A stretch of 64,000 bases of DNA from a gamma proteobacterium SCGC AAA168-P09 (GTDB lineage: Bacteria; Pseudomonadota; Gammaproteobacteria; Magnimaribacterales; D2472), in the NCBI GenBank assembly GCA_000385055.1, contig ARRL01000002.1, positions 154,242 to 218,241 on the forward strand. Direction: 5' to 3'. Below are positions 43,530 through 52,697 of the stretch, piece by piece. The stretch's first letter is position 1, and each line of letters starts with the position of its first letter. The notes below the pieces were generated by a model that saw only the letters and a program-made list of their open reading frames with translations, made no database searches and was not told the origin of the DNA. A program made the translations under genes and the position numbers.

Positions 43530-44645
43530 ATGCATAACATTCATATTGCTGGTACAGGTATCTGGTTTCCAGATGAGAAAATATCTAACGAAGAATTAGT
43601 AAATAGTTATAACTCATACGTAGATCTATTTAATGATAAAAATCATTCCAAAATACAAGAAGGTTTGTTAGATTCAATGGAGTACTCTTCTGTTGAATTC
43701 GTAGAAAAAGCATCTGGTATTAAATCAAGGCATGTAATAGATAAAGAAGGCATTCTTGATATTAATAGAATGATGCCTCGTGTTGATAATGAACATGAAG
43801 ATCGCTTATCTATACATGCAAAAGCTGGTCTAGAGGCTGCAGCAAAAGCAATGAAACAAGCATCTGTCATATCATCTGATATAGATGCTGTTATTGTTGG
43901 TACATCACATGCTGCTAGAAATTATCCAGCGGTTGCAATTGAAATTCAAAATGAACTAGGTATAAAAGGATATGCCTACGATATGCTCGTTGGTTGCTCA
44001 TCAACTACTTTTGCAATTAATAATGCTTTCAGTGATATTGCATCAGGGTTAGCAAATACAATACTTGTTATAAATCCAGAAATTTCAACGCCATTTGTGA
44101 ATTTTACAGAAAGAGATAAGCATTTTATTTTTGGTGATGGTTGTGCTGCTTCTGTTATTCAGAAGAATAGTTCTTCTGAAAAAAGTTTTAAGATATTGGA
44201 TAGAAAACTTCATACTCAATTTTCTAATAATATTCGAAGTAATTATAGTTATTTAAATAGAGCTGCTATTGATAGCAAACCTAACGATGATCTTTTATTT
44301 AATCAAAACGGGAGATCTGTATTTAAAGAGGTCTGCCCTCTTGTAGCTCAATTAATCTCCAGTCAGCTCAAATCAAATGATATTGATCCACAAGATATTG
44401 CAAAATTTTGGTTGCACCAAGCCAATGGAAAAATGATTAGATTAATAGCATCAAAGATATTAGACACAGATGATTTTGATCCAGAAATAATACCAATGCC
44501 AATTAAAAAGTTTGGAAATCTAGCTTCAGTGGGATCTTTGTTTGCCTTCAATCTTAATAATGATCTTAGTGCTGGACAAAAAGGAGTAATTTGTTCTTTT
44601 GGAGCTGGTTATTCAGTATGCTCAATAATTGTTGAAAAAACTTAA
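43530..44645 (+). CDS. Beta-ketoacyl-ACP synthase III (PA3286-like group)
   Basis: 371 residues, thiolase fold, longer than normal FabH (about 320). The catalytic triad is complete: Cys156 in LVGCSSTTFA, His296 in WLHQANG, Asn330 in FGNLASVGS. The insert FVEKASGIKSRHVIDKEGILD is typical of the Pseudomonas PA3286-type enzymes that use medium-chain acyl-CoA to shunt beta-oxidation products into fatty-acid synthesis. A housekeeping FabH role is less likely because no fab genes are adjacent. Confidence 0.85.
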   Translation: MHNIHIAGTGIWFPDEKISNEELVNSYNSYVDLFNDKNHSKIQEGLLDSMEYSSVEFVEKASGIKSRHVIDKEGILDINRMMPRVDNEHEDRLSIHAKAGLEAAAKAMKQASVISSDIDAVIVGTSHAARNYPAVAIEIQNELGIKGYAYDMLVGCSSTTFAINNAFSDIASGLANTILVINPEISTPFVNFTERDKHFIFGDGCAASVIQKNSSSEKSFKILDRKLHTQFSNNIRSNYSYLNRAAIDSKPNDDLLFNQNGRSVFKEVCPLVAQLISSQLKSNDIDPQDIAKFWLHQANGKMIRLIASKILDTDDFDPEIIPMPIKKFGNLASVGSLFAFNLNNDLSAGQKGVICSFGAGYSVCSIIVEKT

Positions 44646-44687
44646 ATTATCTGACATATCAAAAAATAAAACTATTATAATAAAGCC

Positions 44688-44831
44688 ATGGGTGAATACG
44701 ATGCAGTTTGGGTCTTCTTTTTTAGTGCAATTTTTGTAGGTTTTTATATTTTTATAGAAGCTAGACCAAAAGGCTCTACATTCCTCAAAGATGTCTCTGG
44801 AACTATTTCAAGATTTTTTAGAAAAAGATAG
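44688..44831 (+). CDS. Small single-helix membrane protein
   Basis: 47 residues: helix AVWVFFFSAIFVGFYIFI then a basic tail ending RFFRKR, a type III-like topology. Overlaps the proposed TspO start by 41 bases; its stop is one base before a TTG that could be the true TspO start. No family recognised. Confidence 0.45.
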   Translation: MGEYDAVWVFFFSAIFVGFYIFIEARPKGSTFLKDVSGTISRFFRKR

Positions 44832-45276
44832 TTTGTTTTTAAATAATAGATATTCCATTTTTTTATTTACTTTTTTAGCATTAATTTTAGGTGGACTCTC
44901 CTCATCTGATACTCCTAACGATCTTTGGTACCAAGAGCTAAATAAATCATTTCTTAATCCGCCTGGTTATATTTTTGGATTAGTTTGGCCAATACTTTAT
45001 TTCTTGATGTCTATATCAGCATATAGAACCTTTCCAAATACAAGAAATTTATTTTTATTACAGCTATTCTTTAACGCAATTTGGTCATGGATATTTTTTG
45101 CATTTCATTTACCACTATTAGCACTAGTTATTATCTGGTTGCTAATAGGATTAAATATTAAATTAAATATTGATTTATATAAATTAGATAAATTATCTGC
45201 GATTCTTTTTATTCCATATATTGTATGGTTATTTTTTGCATCTTATTTAAATCTTTTTATTGTTGTAAACAATTAA
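44791..45276 (+). CDS. TspO/MBR family tryptophan-rich sensory protein
   Basis: 161 residues, five membrane helices. WYQELNKSFLNPPGYIFGLVW and LFFNAIWSWIFFAFH are the TspO signatures with the conserved ligand-pocket Trp residues. Binds porphyrins and affects tetrapyrrole and redox regulation. TTG at 44833, directly after the stop of the small upstream gene, would give a 147-residue product starting at the first helix and is an alternative start. Ends in a 4-base overlap with the nucleoside carrier gene. Confidence 0.87.
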   Translation: MSLELFQDFLEKDSLFLNNRYSIFLFTFLALILGGLSSSDTPNDLWYQELNKSFLNPPGYIFGLVWPILYFLMSISAYRTFPNTRNLFLLQLFFNAIWSWIFFAFHLPLLALVIIWLLIGLNIKLNIDLYKLDKLSAILFIPYIVWLFFASYLNLFIVVNN

Positions 45277-46523
45277 ATAAAGATACCAACAACTAATCCA
45301 GTCATGCATGATGCCAGGGTTGCTGCAACTAATGCCTTAAATGAAACTTTGATTAAATCATCTTTTCGCTCAGGAGCCATAGCGCCAATTCCTGAGATTA
45401 AGATTCCTACGGATGAAAAATTAGCAAATCCGCATAAACTATAAAAAGTAATAAGCTTAGATCTATCAGATAATACTCCATCTTCAAGATTAGCAAGAGC
45501 TGGATATGCAACAAACTCATTTAAAGTTGTTTTGATACCTAAAAGTTCACCAGCGATTAATGCTTCACTCCATGGAATACCCATGAGCCATGTAATGGGT
45601 GCAAAAATATAGCCTAATAATAATTCAATTGAAAGATTAAGACCAAAATAACCCCCAATAAATCCTAAAAAAGAATTTACAATATAGACCAAAGCTATTA
45701 CTGCAATAAGAATTGTTCCAACACTGACTGCAATGTTTGAGCCTTGAGCAGTGCCTGTTGTAATGGCATCCATAGTACTTTTATATACTCTATCAGTATT
45801 GGTATTATCAGAGTTTGTATTGGTATCAGACGGTATCATTATATTTGCATACATAATCGCCGCTGGAATTGATAGTATTGAAGCAGTTAAAAAGTGTTGT
45901 ATTAAGTTTTGATTTGGGAATTGTGATTCAAGGATTGTTATTAACGCAACCATAACTGATCCTGCAACAGTTGCCATTCCAGCAGTCATTAAAATAAGTA
46001 ATTCTTTGTTGGAAAGCTTGCTTATAAAAGGTTTTATTAATAACGGTGCTTCAACCTGACCAATGAATACATTTGCTGCTGATCCCAAGCCAACAGGACC
46101 CCCAATATTAAAGAGCTTTTGACAGCCTTTAGATATTATATTAACAATAAAAGGGAGAACACCCCAATACCATAAAATAGCTGCTATGCATGACATTACG
46201 ATAATGTATGGCAAAACTCCAAAAGCAAATGTCTCCAATAAAGACCTGTAAACAGATGAGTCATCAGTAGGAGGATATCCAAAAACAAAACTTGCACCCT
46301 CGACGGTAGCATTCTGAAGAATTGTTACACCATTACCAAGAACTTCAAAAAAACTTATCACAAACGGCAGTTTGAGTAATATTGCAGCAAGAATTATTTG
46401 AGAAAGAATTCCATAAAAAATATATTTATATTTAATGTCTTTGTAATTCTCAGAAAAAGGTACTGCCAAGATAATTAAACCTATAAAACCAATAATAGTG
46501 TGTAGAATGTTGAAGTAACTCAT
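45273..46523 (-). CDS. Concentrative nucleoside transporter (CNT/NupC family)
   Basis: 416 residues. GSAANVFIGQVEAPLLIKPF is the CNT nucleoside-binding signature (GxxxxFxGQxEAP), followed by ILMTAGMATVAGSVM. Na+ or H+ driven uptake of nucleosides. It follows a 2-oxoglutarate oxygenase gene after 4 bases, which suggests that the imported nucleoside or base is oxidised. Confidence 0.92.
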   Translation of the reverse strand: MSYFNILHTIIGFIGLIILAVPFSENYKDIKYKYIFYGILSQIILAAILLKLPFVISFFEVLGNGVTILQNATVEGASFVFGYPPTDDSSVYRSLLETFAFGVLPYIIVMSCIAAILWYWGVLPFIVNIISKGCQKLFNIGGPVGLGSAANVFIGQVEAPLLIKPFISKLSNKELLILMTAGMATVAGSVMVALITILESQFPNQNLIQHFLTASILSIPAAIMYANIMIPSDTNTNSDNTNTDRVYKSTMDAITTGTAQGSNIAVSVGTILIAVIALVYIVNSFLGFIGGYFGLNLSIELLLGYIFAPITWLMGIPWSEALIAGELLGIKTTLNEFVAYPALANLEDGVLSDRSKLITFYSLCGFANFSSVGILISGIGAMAPERKDDLIKVSFKALVAATLASCMTGLVVGIFI

Positions 46524-46527
46524 ATGA

Positions 46528-47424
46528 CTAGTATAACTTAATAGCTTTTAGTCTTTCATCTAAAAAATCGTGTGCTATTACACCCTTGTCATTGGAATCA
46601 TAAATAGATTTTAAAACAGTGTCAGGTGATGGATGAAGAAAAAAAGGAATGCTATACCTGGATGAGGGAATATCATCTAAATATTTTACAACTCTATGAG
46701 GTGTGCTTTTAAGCTTTCCATCAGTTACAAGTTGAAGCATATCACCTATATTACAGACTATATCATTTTTTTGAGCTGTGATTTGAATCCATGAATTATC
46801 TTTATTTTTTACCTCTAATCCTTTTTCATTTGCTCCGATTAATAAGGTTATAAGGTTTATATCAGAGTGCTCTCTGGCTCTAAAAATATTATCATTATCT
46901 GAGGGTGGGTAATGAATCATTCTTAATAAAGAATTTCCCCTATTTACCCATGAATTAAAATAAGATTTATTAAGATTTATGCTTATCGCTATAAATGATA
47001 ATAGGTCTGAACCAAGATTATTTAAGTCATTAAATAGTTGATCAAATACTGAATTAAAGTCATCCACCTCTTTAATTTGTATATTGTCATACACCCTGTG
47101 ATCAAAAAAATTATCTAGTACGGGTCCATGATGCCAAAACTCTTTGAGATCAGGAACATCTTCACCTAATGCTGTTTCCTTTCCAAATGGAGTATATCCT
47201 CTTGCGCCACCTATCTCAGGAAATGCATATTTATTTTTAATATCTAAGTCAAGCTTAAAAAACTCTTGAGATTTGCTATAGCATTGTGCAATATGATCTT
47301 TTTGAATCTGATGGTCATAAATCGAAAAAAAACCATGAAATCGAAGCGCTTCGGATAGGTTTTTAAAAGCATCTAAATTATTATCTTTAAGCTTTTTAAA
47401 AGATATTCTAGGAATTTCATTCAT
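46528..47424 (-). CDS. 2OG-Fe(II) oxygenase, isopenicillin N synthase family
   Basis: 298 residues with a DIOX_N-type N-terminus (FFSIYDHQI) and a 2OG-Fe(II) core. Iron ligands are His186 and Asp188 in REHSDINL and His243 in STPHRVV; Arg256 in SSRYSIPFF binds 2-oxoglutarate. Members hydroxylate small molecules, including nucleobases such as thymine. Linked to the downstream nucleoside carrier, so a base or nucleoside is a reasonable but untested substrate. Confidence 0.87.
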   Translation of the reverse strand: MNEIPRISFKKLKDNNLDAFKNLSEALRFHGFFSIYDHQIQKDHIAQCYSKSQEFFKLDLDIKNKYAFPEIGGARGYTPFGKETALGEDVPDLKEFWHHGPVLDNFFDHRVYDNIQIKEVDDFNSVFDQLFNDLNNLGSDLLSFIAISINLNKSYFNSWVNRGNSLLRMIHYPPSDNDNIFRAREHSDINLITLLIGANEKGLEVKNKDNSWIQITAQKNDIVCNIGDMLQLVTDGKLKSTPHRVVKYLDDIPSSRYSIPFFLHPSPDTVLKSIYDSNDKGVIAHDFLDERLKAIKLY

Positions 47425-47437
47425 AAGTTTAGTTTAT

Positions 47438-47467
47438 CAAAAAAAAAGGCAGTTAAAACTGCCTTTT
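47438..47467 (-). terminator. Terminator of the Oar-like receptor gene
   Basis: Minus strand AAAAGGCAGT / ACTGCCTTTT with a TTTA loop and a T run, 18 bases after the stop. Same design as the terminator at 33901. Confidence 0.88.
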
Positions 47468-47484
47468 AAAAATATTATTAATAC

Positions 47485-50400
47485 TTAGTACGAATACTTA
47501 AACCCAAGCTTAATGTTCCATATAGAAGCAGAACCTATAACCTGGTTCACATTTGGAGCATTGTAATTTGAATAAGAGACATTACCTTCATCATCAAAGG
47601 ATGCGGTTGCAACACCATTAGCTGAAGAAGTTCTATAATAAACTCCGTTTTGACCGCTTATTAAATTACCAAGATTTTTTACTACCATATATAAATCTAG
47701 ATTATCCATAGGAGTATGAGTAAGTTTCATATCTACCCTTGATGACCAATCAGTGGTAAATGCATTTCTTTCATAAACCCCTGGATCCATATTTCTTAAA
47801 CCAGCGGCTGTTTCATCATATGAAGCATTTTCGCCTATATATAAGGGAATTGATGGAAAGTCTTCAGTTCTCCAACCAGGTTGAAGCCCTAATTCAGTCC
47901 AACTACCATAAGCAGATAATGAATAAGGATTACCACTAGCTAGTTGATAGAATAATGAAACATTAGTCTTATCAGTTACCATCCAATTAAGAGTGCTTAC
48001 AAACCTATGCTCTATCTCCCAATCTGATCTTGCCGGTGATGGATTGTTTGGATTTAAGGTAACTAAATTCTCATTTGCGTTAGAATATGCGACACTTGAT
48101 GCCATAGGATGAACATCCTGAGCATTAGTATTGGTATAACCAAAAGTTACATCAACATCATTATCAAAAGACCTAGCTGCATTTATAGAAAATACAGTAG
48201 TTTTTGGGGTAGCTCCAGAGTTTGCTAATGAGTAATCACCAGTATAACTTCCATTTGAATTAGCTATCGCATGTCCTGTATTGGTAGTTCCTCCAATAAC
48301 ATTTGCTAAGTTATATACGTAGAATGGATTTTTATTCCTAGTATACATCCAATCTACCGTAACATCATATTCACCCATTTGCTTTTTCATACCTAATGAA
48401 AGCTTTTTGAATGTTGGCATATCAAAATCTGGGTCAAGACTATTTGTATCACCACCACCTGATCCACTTGTAACTTTCTCAATAGCACCACAAGGAACAG
48501 CATAACCTGGTCCTGCAGTAGATGAAGAACCCGTTAAAGGATCACACATGTCATCAGTAAATGCGTTGTAATTACCATCGCCATCAATGATGCTTACACC
48601 ATTATTTGAATAATTGTTAGAGAACCATACAGCAGGATTACCACCTGAAAATATTCCAAATCCACCATAATACTCTGTTACATCATCAGCTCTATAACTG
48701 AATGATATTCTTGGCATAAGGACTTCTGCACCATCAAAAGTGAGAGCATTTGAGTAACCATATGTAGATGCAAAATCTGCATTTGGAGTAGGTCCATCAC
48801 CTACACCATATTTTTCATATCTAATACCGTATGTAACATCTAAATCAGAAGATATAGACACTTCACTTTGAATAAATAGAGTGCTGACATCATATGACCA
48901 TTCTTTAGATGCATCTCTTGGATTTAGGGATGAGGTATTTTGGAAATCAAATTTAACATTACCAGCGTCAAAATTTGCTAGTGATGTGAAATCCCACTCT
49001 CCACCTATTGATTCTTGCATAAACATATTAAAAATTGTAGTCTCTGAAAAATCATAGCCAAAAGTGATAAACTGATTGTTCATCTGATAATCACCAATAA
49101 ATGCCATAGTAGTAGTATCATAATTCATTAAATTATTTTGTCTTGAATCATCTGTTCCACCTAAATAAACCTTTCCTCCAGGAACATCAATTTGAAAATC
49201 ACCAAATGGACCACCAAGACCTACCTGCATATTTTGTAATTCTGTATATCCATATTTGAATTGAGTATTTACATCACCAATAGATGAAAAAACTTTTAAC
49301 ATATAAGCCTCTAAATCGTTTCCTCTTTTATAGAAATGATTACTAAATTCAAATTCTCTTGGTGAAGCATCAGAGGGTTGATTGGTGAAGCCTTCACTTG
49401 AATTATATGTAAATACTGCTCTGGTATTATCATTGATATAGTAATCAACTTTAATTAGCAATTTTTCACTTTCTGAATCCAGAGCTGAAGGTAAACCACC
49501 TGGATCAAAATTGTATTTATTTTTTGAAATACTTACAATTTCATCATATTGAGCTTTGCTGAACCAAGCAAGTTCGCTTGGCATTCCAGAGCCTGCATAA
49601 CCGAATTCACCAAGATCTTGGTCATCATATTGTTCATATGAAGCAAAGAAATACATATCACCTGTTAGTAAAGAATCCTTAAGGATAGGTCCACCTATAG
49701 TAAAGCCATATTTAACTTCATCGTAAGCAGGAATAATAATTGAATCACCATCAGCCTCATCACCAGTTAAATCATCATTAGTCATTTCATAGAAAAAACT
49801 TCCTGTTAATTCACTAGTTCCAGATTTAGTTACAGCATTAACAACACAAGCTGAAAAACCTCCATATTGAACATCATATGGAGCAAACTCTACTGCCACC
49901 TGATCAATAGCGTCATATGAAAAAGGCATTCTTTCTGCTGGATACCCATTTGAATTTAGACCAAAACTATCATTTAAGGCTATACCGTCAACCATTAATC
50001 CATTTAATCTGCTGTTATTACCTGCGCATTGCATGGCTTTATTATCAGCTTCATTTATATAGATAGAAGGATGTTGAGCTAAAACTTCTTTAATATCTCT
50101 ATCATATGCTGCAGCATTTGCTAAATCTGCGCTAGAGAAAACATAACTAGGACCTGATGTAGTATCAACAACATTCAATCTAGAAGCTGTAACAACAACG
50201 TCTTCAACGGAGGAAGAGCTAGATAAGGTTAATTTAACATTAGCTGTCTTACCCAAAGAAAGAAAAACGTCTGAAACTTGCGACCTTCCAGATGCAATTG
50301 TGTAAGGTCCACCAGCTTTTAAGTTTACAGCATAAAAATTACCATTTTCATCAGTAATAACTGTTTTTGTGGTTTTAGTAGCCTCATATGTTACTGTAAC

Positions 50401-50532
50401 CTCAGCACCTGATAAAGCTTTTCCATTCTCATCAACAAGGTTTCCTTTAATATCAGAAGTTGTTGAGTTAGAAAAAGCAGATGATGAAAAAACAAGAAAC
50501 AAAGATAAAGTTAATTTTTTCAAATTGTTCAT
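47485..50532 (-). CDS. Oar-like TonB-dependent receptor with carboxypeptidase-regulatory domain
   Basis: 1015 residues: signal peptide (cleavage near FSN, residue 22), a CarboxypepD_reg beta-sandwich (about 27-100, IKGNLVDENGKALSGAEVTV), plug (SVEDVVVTASRLN onward) and barrel ending LGFKYSY. This architecture is that of the Oar/OmpA-related receptors of marine bacteria, linked to peptide or protein-fragment uptake in some members and to adhesion in others. Ligand unknown. Stands alone with its own terminator; a GAGGG ribosome site precedes it. Confidence 0.9.
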   Translation of the reverse strand: MNNLKKLTLSLFLVFSSSAFSNSTTSDIKGNLVDENGKALSGAEVTVTYEATKTTKTVITDENGNFYAVNLKAGGPYTIASGRSQVSDVFLSLGKTANVKLTLSSSSSVEDVVVTASRLNVVDTTSGPSYVFSSADLANAAAYDRDIKEVLAQHPSIYINEADNKAMQCAGNNSRLNGLMVDGIALNDSFGLNSNGYPAERMPFSYDAIDQVAVEFAPYDVQYGGFSACVVNAVTKSGTSELTGSFFYEMTNDDLTGDEADGDSIIIPAYDEVKYGFTIGGPILKDSLLTGDMYFFASYEQYDDQDLGEFGYAGSGMPSELAWFSKAQYDEIVSISKNKYNFDPGGLPSALDSESEKLLIKVDYYINDNTRAVFTYNSSEGFTNQPSDASPREFEFSNHFYKRGNDLEAYMLKVFSSIGDVNTQFKYGYTELQNMQVGLGGPFGDFQIDVPGGKVYLGGTDDSRQNNLMNYDTTTMAFIGDYQMNNQFITFGYDFSETTIFNMFMQESIGGEWDFTSLANFDAGNVKFDFQNTSSLNPRDASKEWSYDVSTLFIQSEVSISSDLDVTYGIRYEKYGVGDGPTPNADFASTYGYSNALTFDGAEVLMPRISFSYRADDVTEYYGGFGIFSGGNPAVWFSNNYSNNGVSIIDGDGNYNAFTDDMCDPLTGSSSTAGPGYAVPCGAIEKVTSGSGGGDTNSLDPDFDMPTFKKLSLGMKKQMGEYDVTVDWMYTRNKNPFYVYNLANVIGGTTNTGHAIANSNGSYTGDYSLANSGATPKTTVFSINAARSFDNDVDVTFGYTNTNAQDVHPMASSVAYSNANENLVTLNPNNPSPARSDWEIEHRFVSTLNWMVTDKTNVSLFYQLASGNPYSLSAYGSWTELGLQPGWRTEDFPSIPLYIGENASYDETAAGLRNMDPGVYERNAFTTDWSSRVDMKLTHTPMDNLDLYMVVKNLGNLISGQNGVYYRTSSANGVATASFDDEGNVSYSNYNAPNVNQVIGSASIWNIKLGFKYSY

Positions 50533-50615
50533 AATAGATATACCCTCTTTATGTATTAGAATATAAATATTATACAGATAAAAATATGATTTCGTCTAAA
50601 GAAATAAATACTTTT

Positions 50616-51860
50616 TTAAATATTTATTTTATCGGAACCAAAAAATGGATGAATTGCATCTGGAAGCGATATAAAATCACTGCCATCAAATCTATTTTCT
50701 AATAAGGCTATTAGAGTTCTTCCTACTGCTAAACCAGAACCATTAATGGTATGTACAAAATGTTTACCATCTATGGATTTAAATTTTATATTTGATCTTC
50801 TAGCCTGAAAATCACCAAAATTTGAGCATGATGATATTTCTCTATATTTATTTTGGCTAGGCATCCAAACCTCAATATCATATGTTTTGCATGATGAAAA
50901 ACCAATATCACCCGCACACAACTGTACTACTTGGTATGGAAGTTCAAGAAGTTGAAGAATTTCTTCTGCATTCTCAAGCAAACTCTCAAGCTCTATCATA
51001 GAGGTACTGGGGTTTGAAATTTTGAATAACTCTATTTTTTCAAACTGATGTTGCCTTATTAAGCCTTTAGTATCCCTTCCATAGCTGCCTGCCTCAGATC
51101 GAAAACATGGCGTGTGAGCTGTCAATTTTAATGGTAGTTCATCATCATTTACTAAAACATCTCTATAAATATTTGTTAATGGAACTTCTGCAGTTGGTAT
51201 TAAATAAAGGGTTTCTGATATTTTAAATAAATCTTCTTCAAATTTAGGTAAATTACCAGTTCCTATCAAAGAATCTCTATTAGCCATATAAGGTAAGTAA
51301 TACTCTTCATAGCCATTTTTATGAGCCGTGTCTAACATCAAAGAAATTAAAGCTCTTTGAAGCTTAGCCAAACTTCCTCTAAGCACAGCAAATCTTGATC
51401 CAGCAAGCTTTGCTGCAAGATCAGTATCAATTTTTGTTGTTATATCTATATGATCTACTGTGTTTTTAGAAGTGATTTTTCCAACAGTCTTTATAACGAT
51501 ATTATTATTTTCATTTTTTCCATCAGGAGTAGATTCATGAGGAATATTAGGAATATCTAATAAGATATTATTTATAGATTCTAATATTAAATTAAGTGAT
51601 TCATTTTTAATTTTTAAATTATCATTTATAGCATCTAGTTTTTTCTTCAAATGGTCTGTATTTTCTCCAGATGATTTTAATTTTCCAAAGTCATTTGAAA
51701 AAGTTTTTCTATCTGCCTGAAGAGATTCAACCTCAACTTGTAAAGATTTTCTTTCCAAATCAAGAGCTATAAATTTTTCTTTATCTAGTGAATATCCTCT
51801 TCGAGCTAATAAATGCTCGACTTGATCAATATCCTCTCTTAAAAATTTTATATCTATCAT
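50616..51860 (-). CDS. serS: Seryl-tRNA synthetase
   Basis: 414 residues, class II synthetase. The N-terminal long coiled coil (about residues 25-100, charged heptads) binds the long variable arm of tRNA-Ser. TAEVPLTNIYRD, FRSEAGSYGRDTKGLIRQHQFEKIE and the final GSGLAVGRTLIALLEN are motifs 2 and 3. It abuts crcB (adjacent bases) and is the last gene of the ftsK-lolA-crcB-serS operon. Confidence 0.97.
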   Translation of the reverse strand: MIDIKFLREDIDQVEHLLARRGYSLDKEKFIALDLERKSLQVEVESLQADRKTFSNDFGKLKSSGENTDHLKKKLDAINDNLKIKNESLNLILESINNILLDIPNIPHESTPDGKNENNNIVIKTVGKITSKNTVDHIDITTKIDTDLAAKLAGSRFAVLRGSLAKLQRALISLMLDTAHKNGYEEYYLPYMANRDSLIGTGNLPKFEEDLFKISETLYLIPTAEVPLTNIYRDVLVNDDELPLKLTAHTPCFRSEAGSYGRDTKGLIRQHQFEKIELFKISNPSTSMIELESLLENAEEILQLLELPYQVVQLCAGDIGFSSCKTYDIEVWMPSQNKYREISSCSNFGDFQARRSNIKFKSIDGKHFVHTINGSGLAVGRTLIALLENRFDGSDFISLPDAIHPFFGSDKINI

Positions 51861-52214
51861 TTATTTAGAAAAATTAGCACCAAAATGGGTTGCGACTATT
51901 GTTAAAATTATAGTCGCAATTATATATGAACTTGCCATTAATATATTAGTGTTTAGCATATTTATAGTTTGATGAGTAAAAGCTGACATGGTAGTAAAAG
52001 AGCCTATGAAACCAACTATAAACAGATAATATTGACCATCCCTAACCATTAAATTAGTTCCAAGATAGTATCCAATTAAAAAACAACCTATAACATTAAT
52101 AGAAAGAATACCTATGGGATATTCTGTAGGAATAAATTTTATAAAAAGCTCATTAATTAAATATCTTGATATAGCCCCTAAAGAACCACCTAGGCCTATT
52201 AATAAAAGATTCAT
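51861..52214 (-). CDS. crcB: CrcB/Fluc fluoride exporter
   Basis: 117 residues, four helices. GLGGSLGAISRYLIN at the start and GFIGSFTTMSAFTHQ are the family signatures for the fluoride pore. Works as an antiparallel dimer in the inner membrane. No fluoride riboswitch can precede it here because it overlaps lolA by 4 bases. Confidence 0.93.
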   Translation of the reverse strand: MNLLLIGLGGSLGAISRYLINELFIKFIPTEYPIGILSINVIGCFLIGYYLGTNLMVRDGQYYLFIVGFIGSFTTMSAFTHQTINMLNTNILMASSYIIATIILTIVATHFGANFSK

Positions 52215-52696
52215 AAATTTGTTGTTGTGAAAGTAACTTTATTTTTGTAATTCATATTATCTTTATAACTAACATAAAAACTTTTATCAGATATTAATTC
52301 AATATATAAAAGCTCATCATTGATGGCAATAATAAAAGATTTATCTGTTAATTCTTGAGCTTGTTCTAACACTGCACCTGACTTCAAAAGATTTATTAAT
52401 GGTGCTTCATTTTTTGTAATTGTTATTATTTGTGTCTGATCAAATTCTAAATCATAAACTGTAAGTTCTTTATTACTAATTAGATATTTTTCTTTAAAAG
52501 GCTCTTTAATATTAATTTCAATAACACCGCCCTTTCTTTGTATATAGCCTTCTGAATAAGATTTATCATTAATATTATTTTCTATTTCTTGTTTGAAAGA
52601 TAAATTACCTTGCAACATAGTATTAAATGATTTTAGTACCTCTTCAGAGCAAATATTGAAAGTTACTAATAGTAAAATAAAATAGAATGGTTTCAA
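52211..52696 (-). CDS. lolA: Outer-membrane lipoprotein carrier LolA
   Basis: 161 residues from TTG at 52696, one base after the ftsK stop. The longer frame from ATG at 52735 lies inside the conserved end of ftsK and would spoil the signal peptide, so TTG is preferred (it gives KPFYFILLLVTFNICS as signal). The mature part has SFKQEI and GYIQRKGGVIEINIKEPFKEKYLIS, matching the LolA half-barrel that ferries lipoproteins across the periplasm. Confidence 0.85.
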   Translation of the reverse strand: MKPFYFILLLVTFNICSEEVLKSFNTMLQGNLSFKQEIENNINDKSYSEGYIQRKGGVIEINIKEPFKEKYLISNKELTVYDLEFDQTQIITITKNEAPLINLLKSGAVLEQAQELTDKSFIIAINDELLYIELISDKSFYVSYKDNMNYKNKVTFTTTNL

Positions 52697-52697
52697 A

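Noticed and set aside
51861-52260. Fluoride riboswitch before crcB
   Set aside because: crcB overlaps lolA, so there is no leader, and no fluoride-aptamer-like sequence was noticed.
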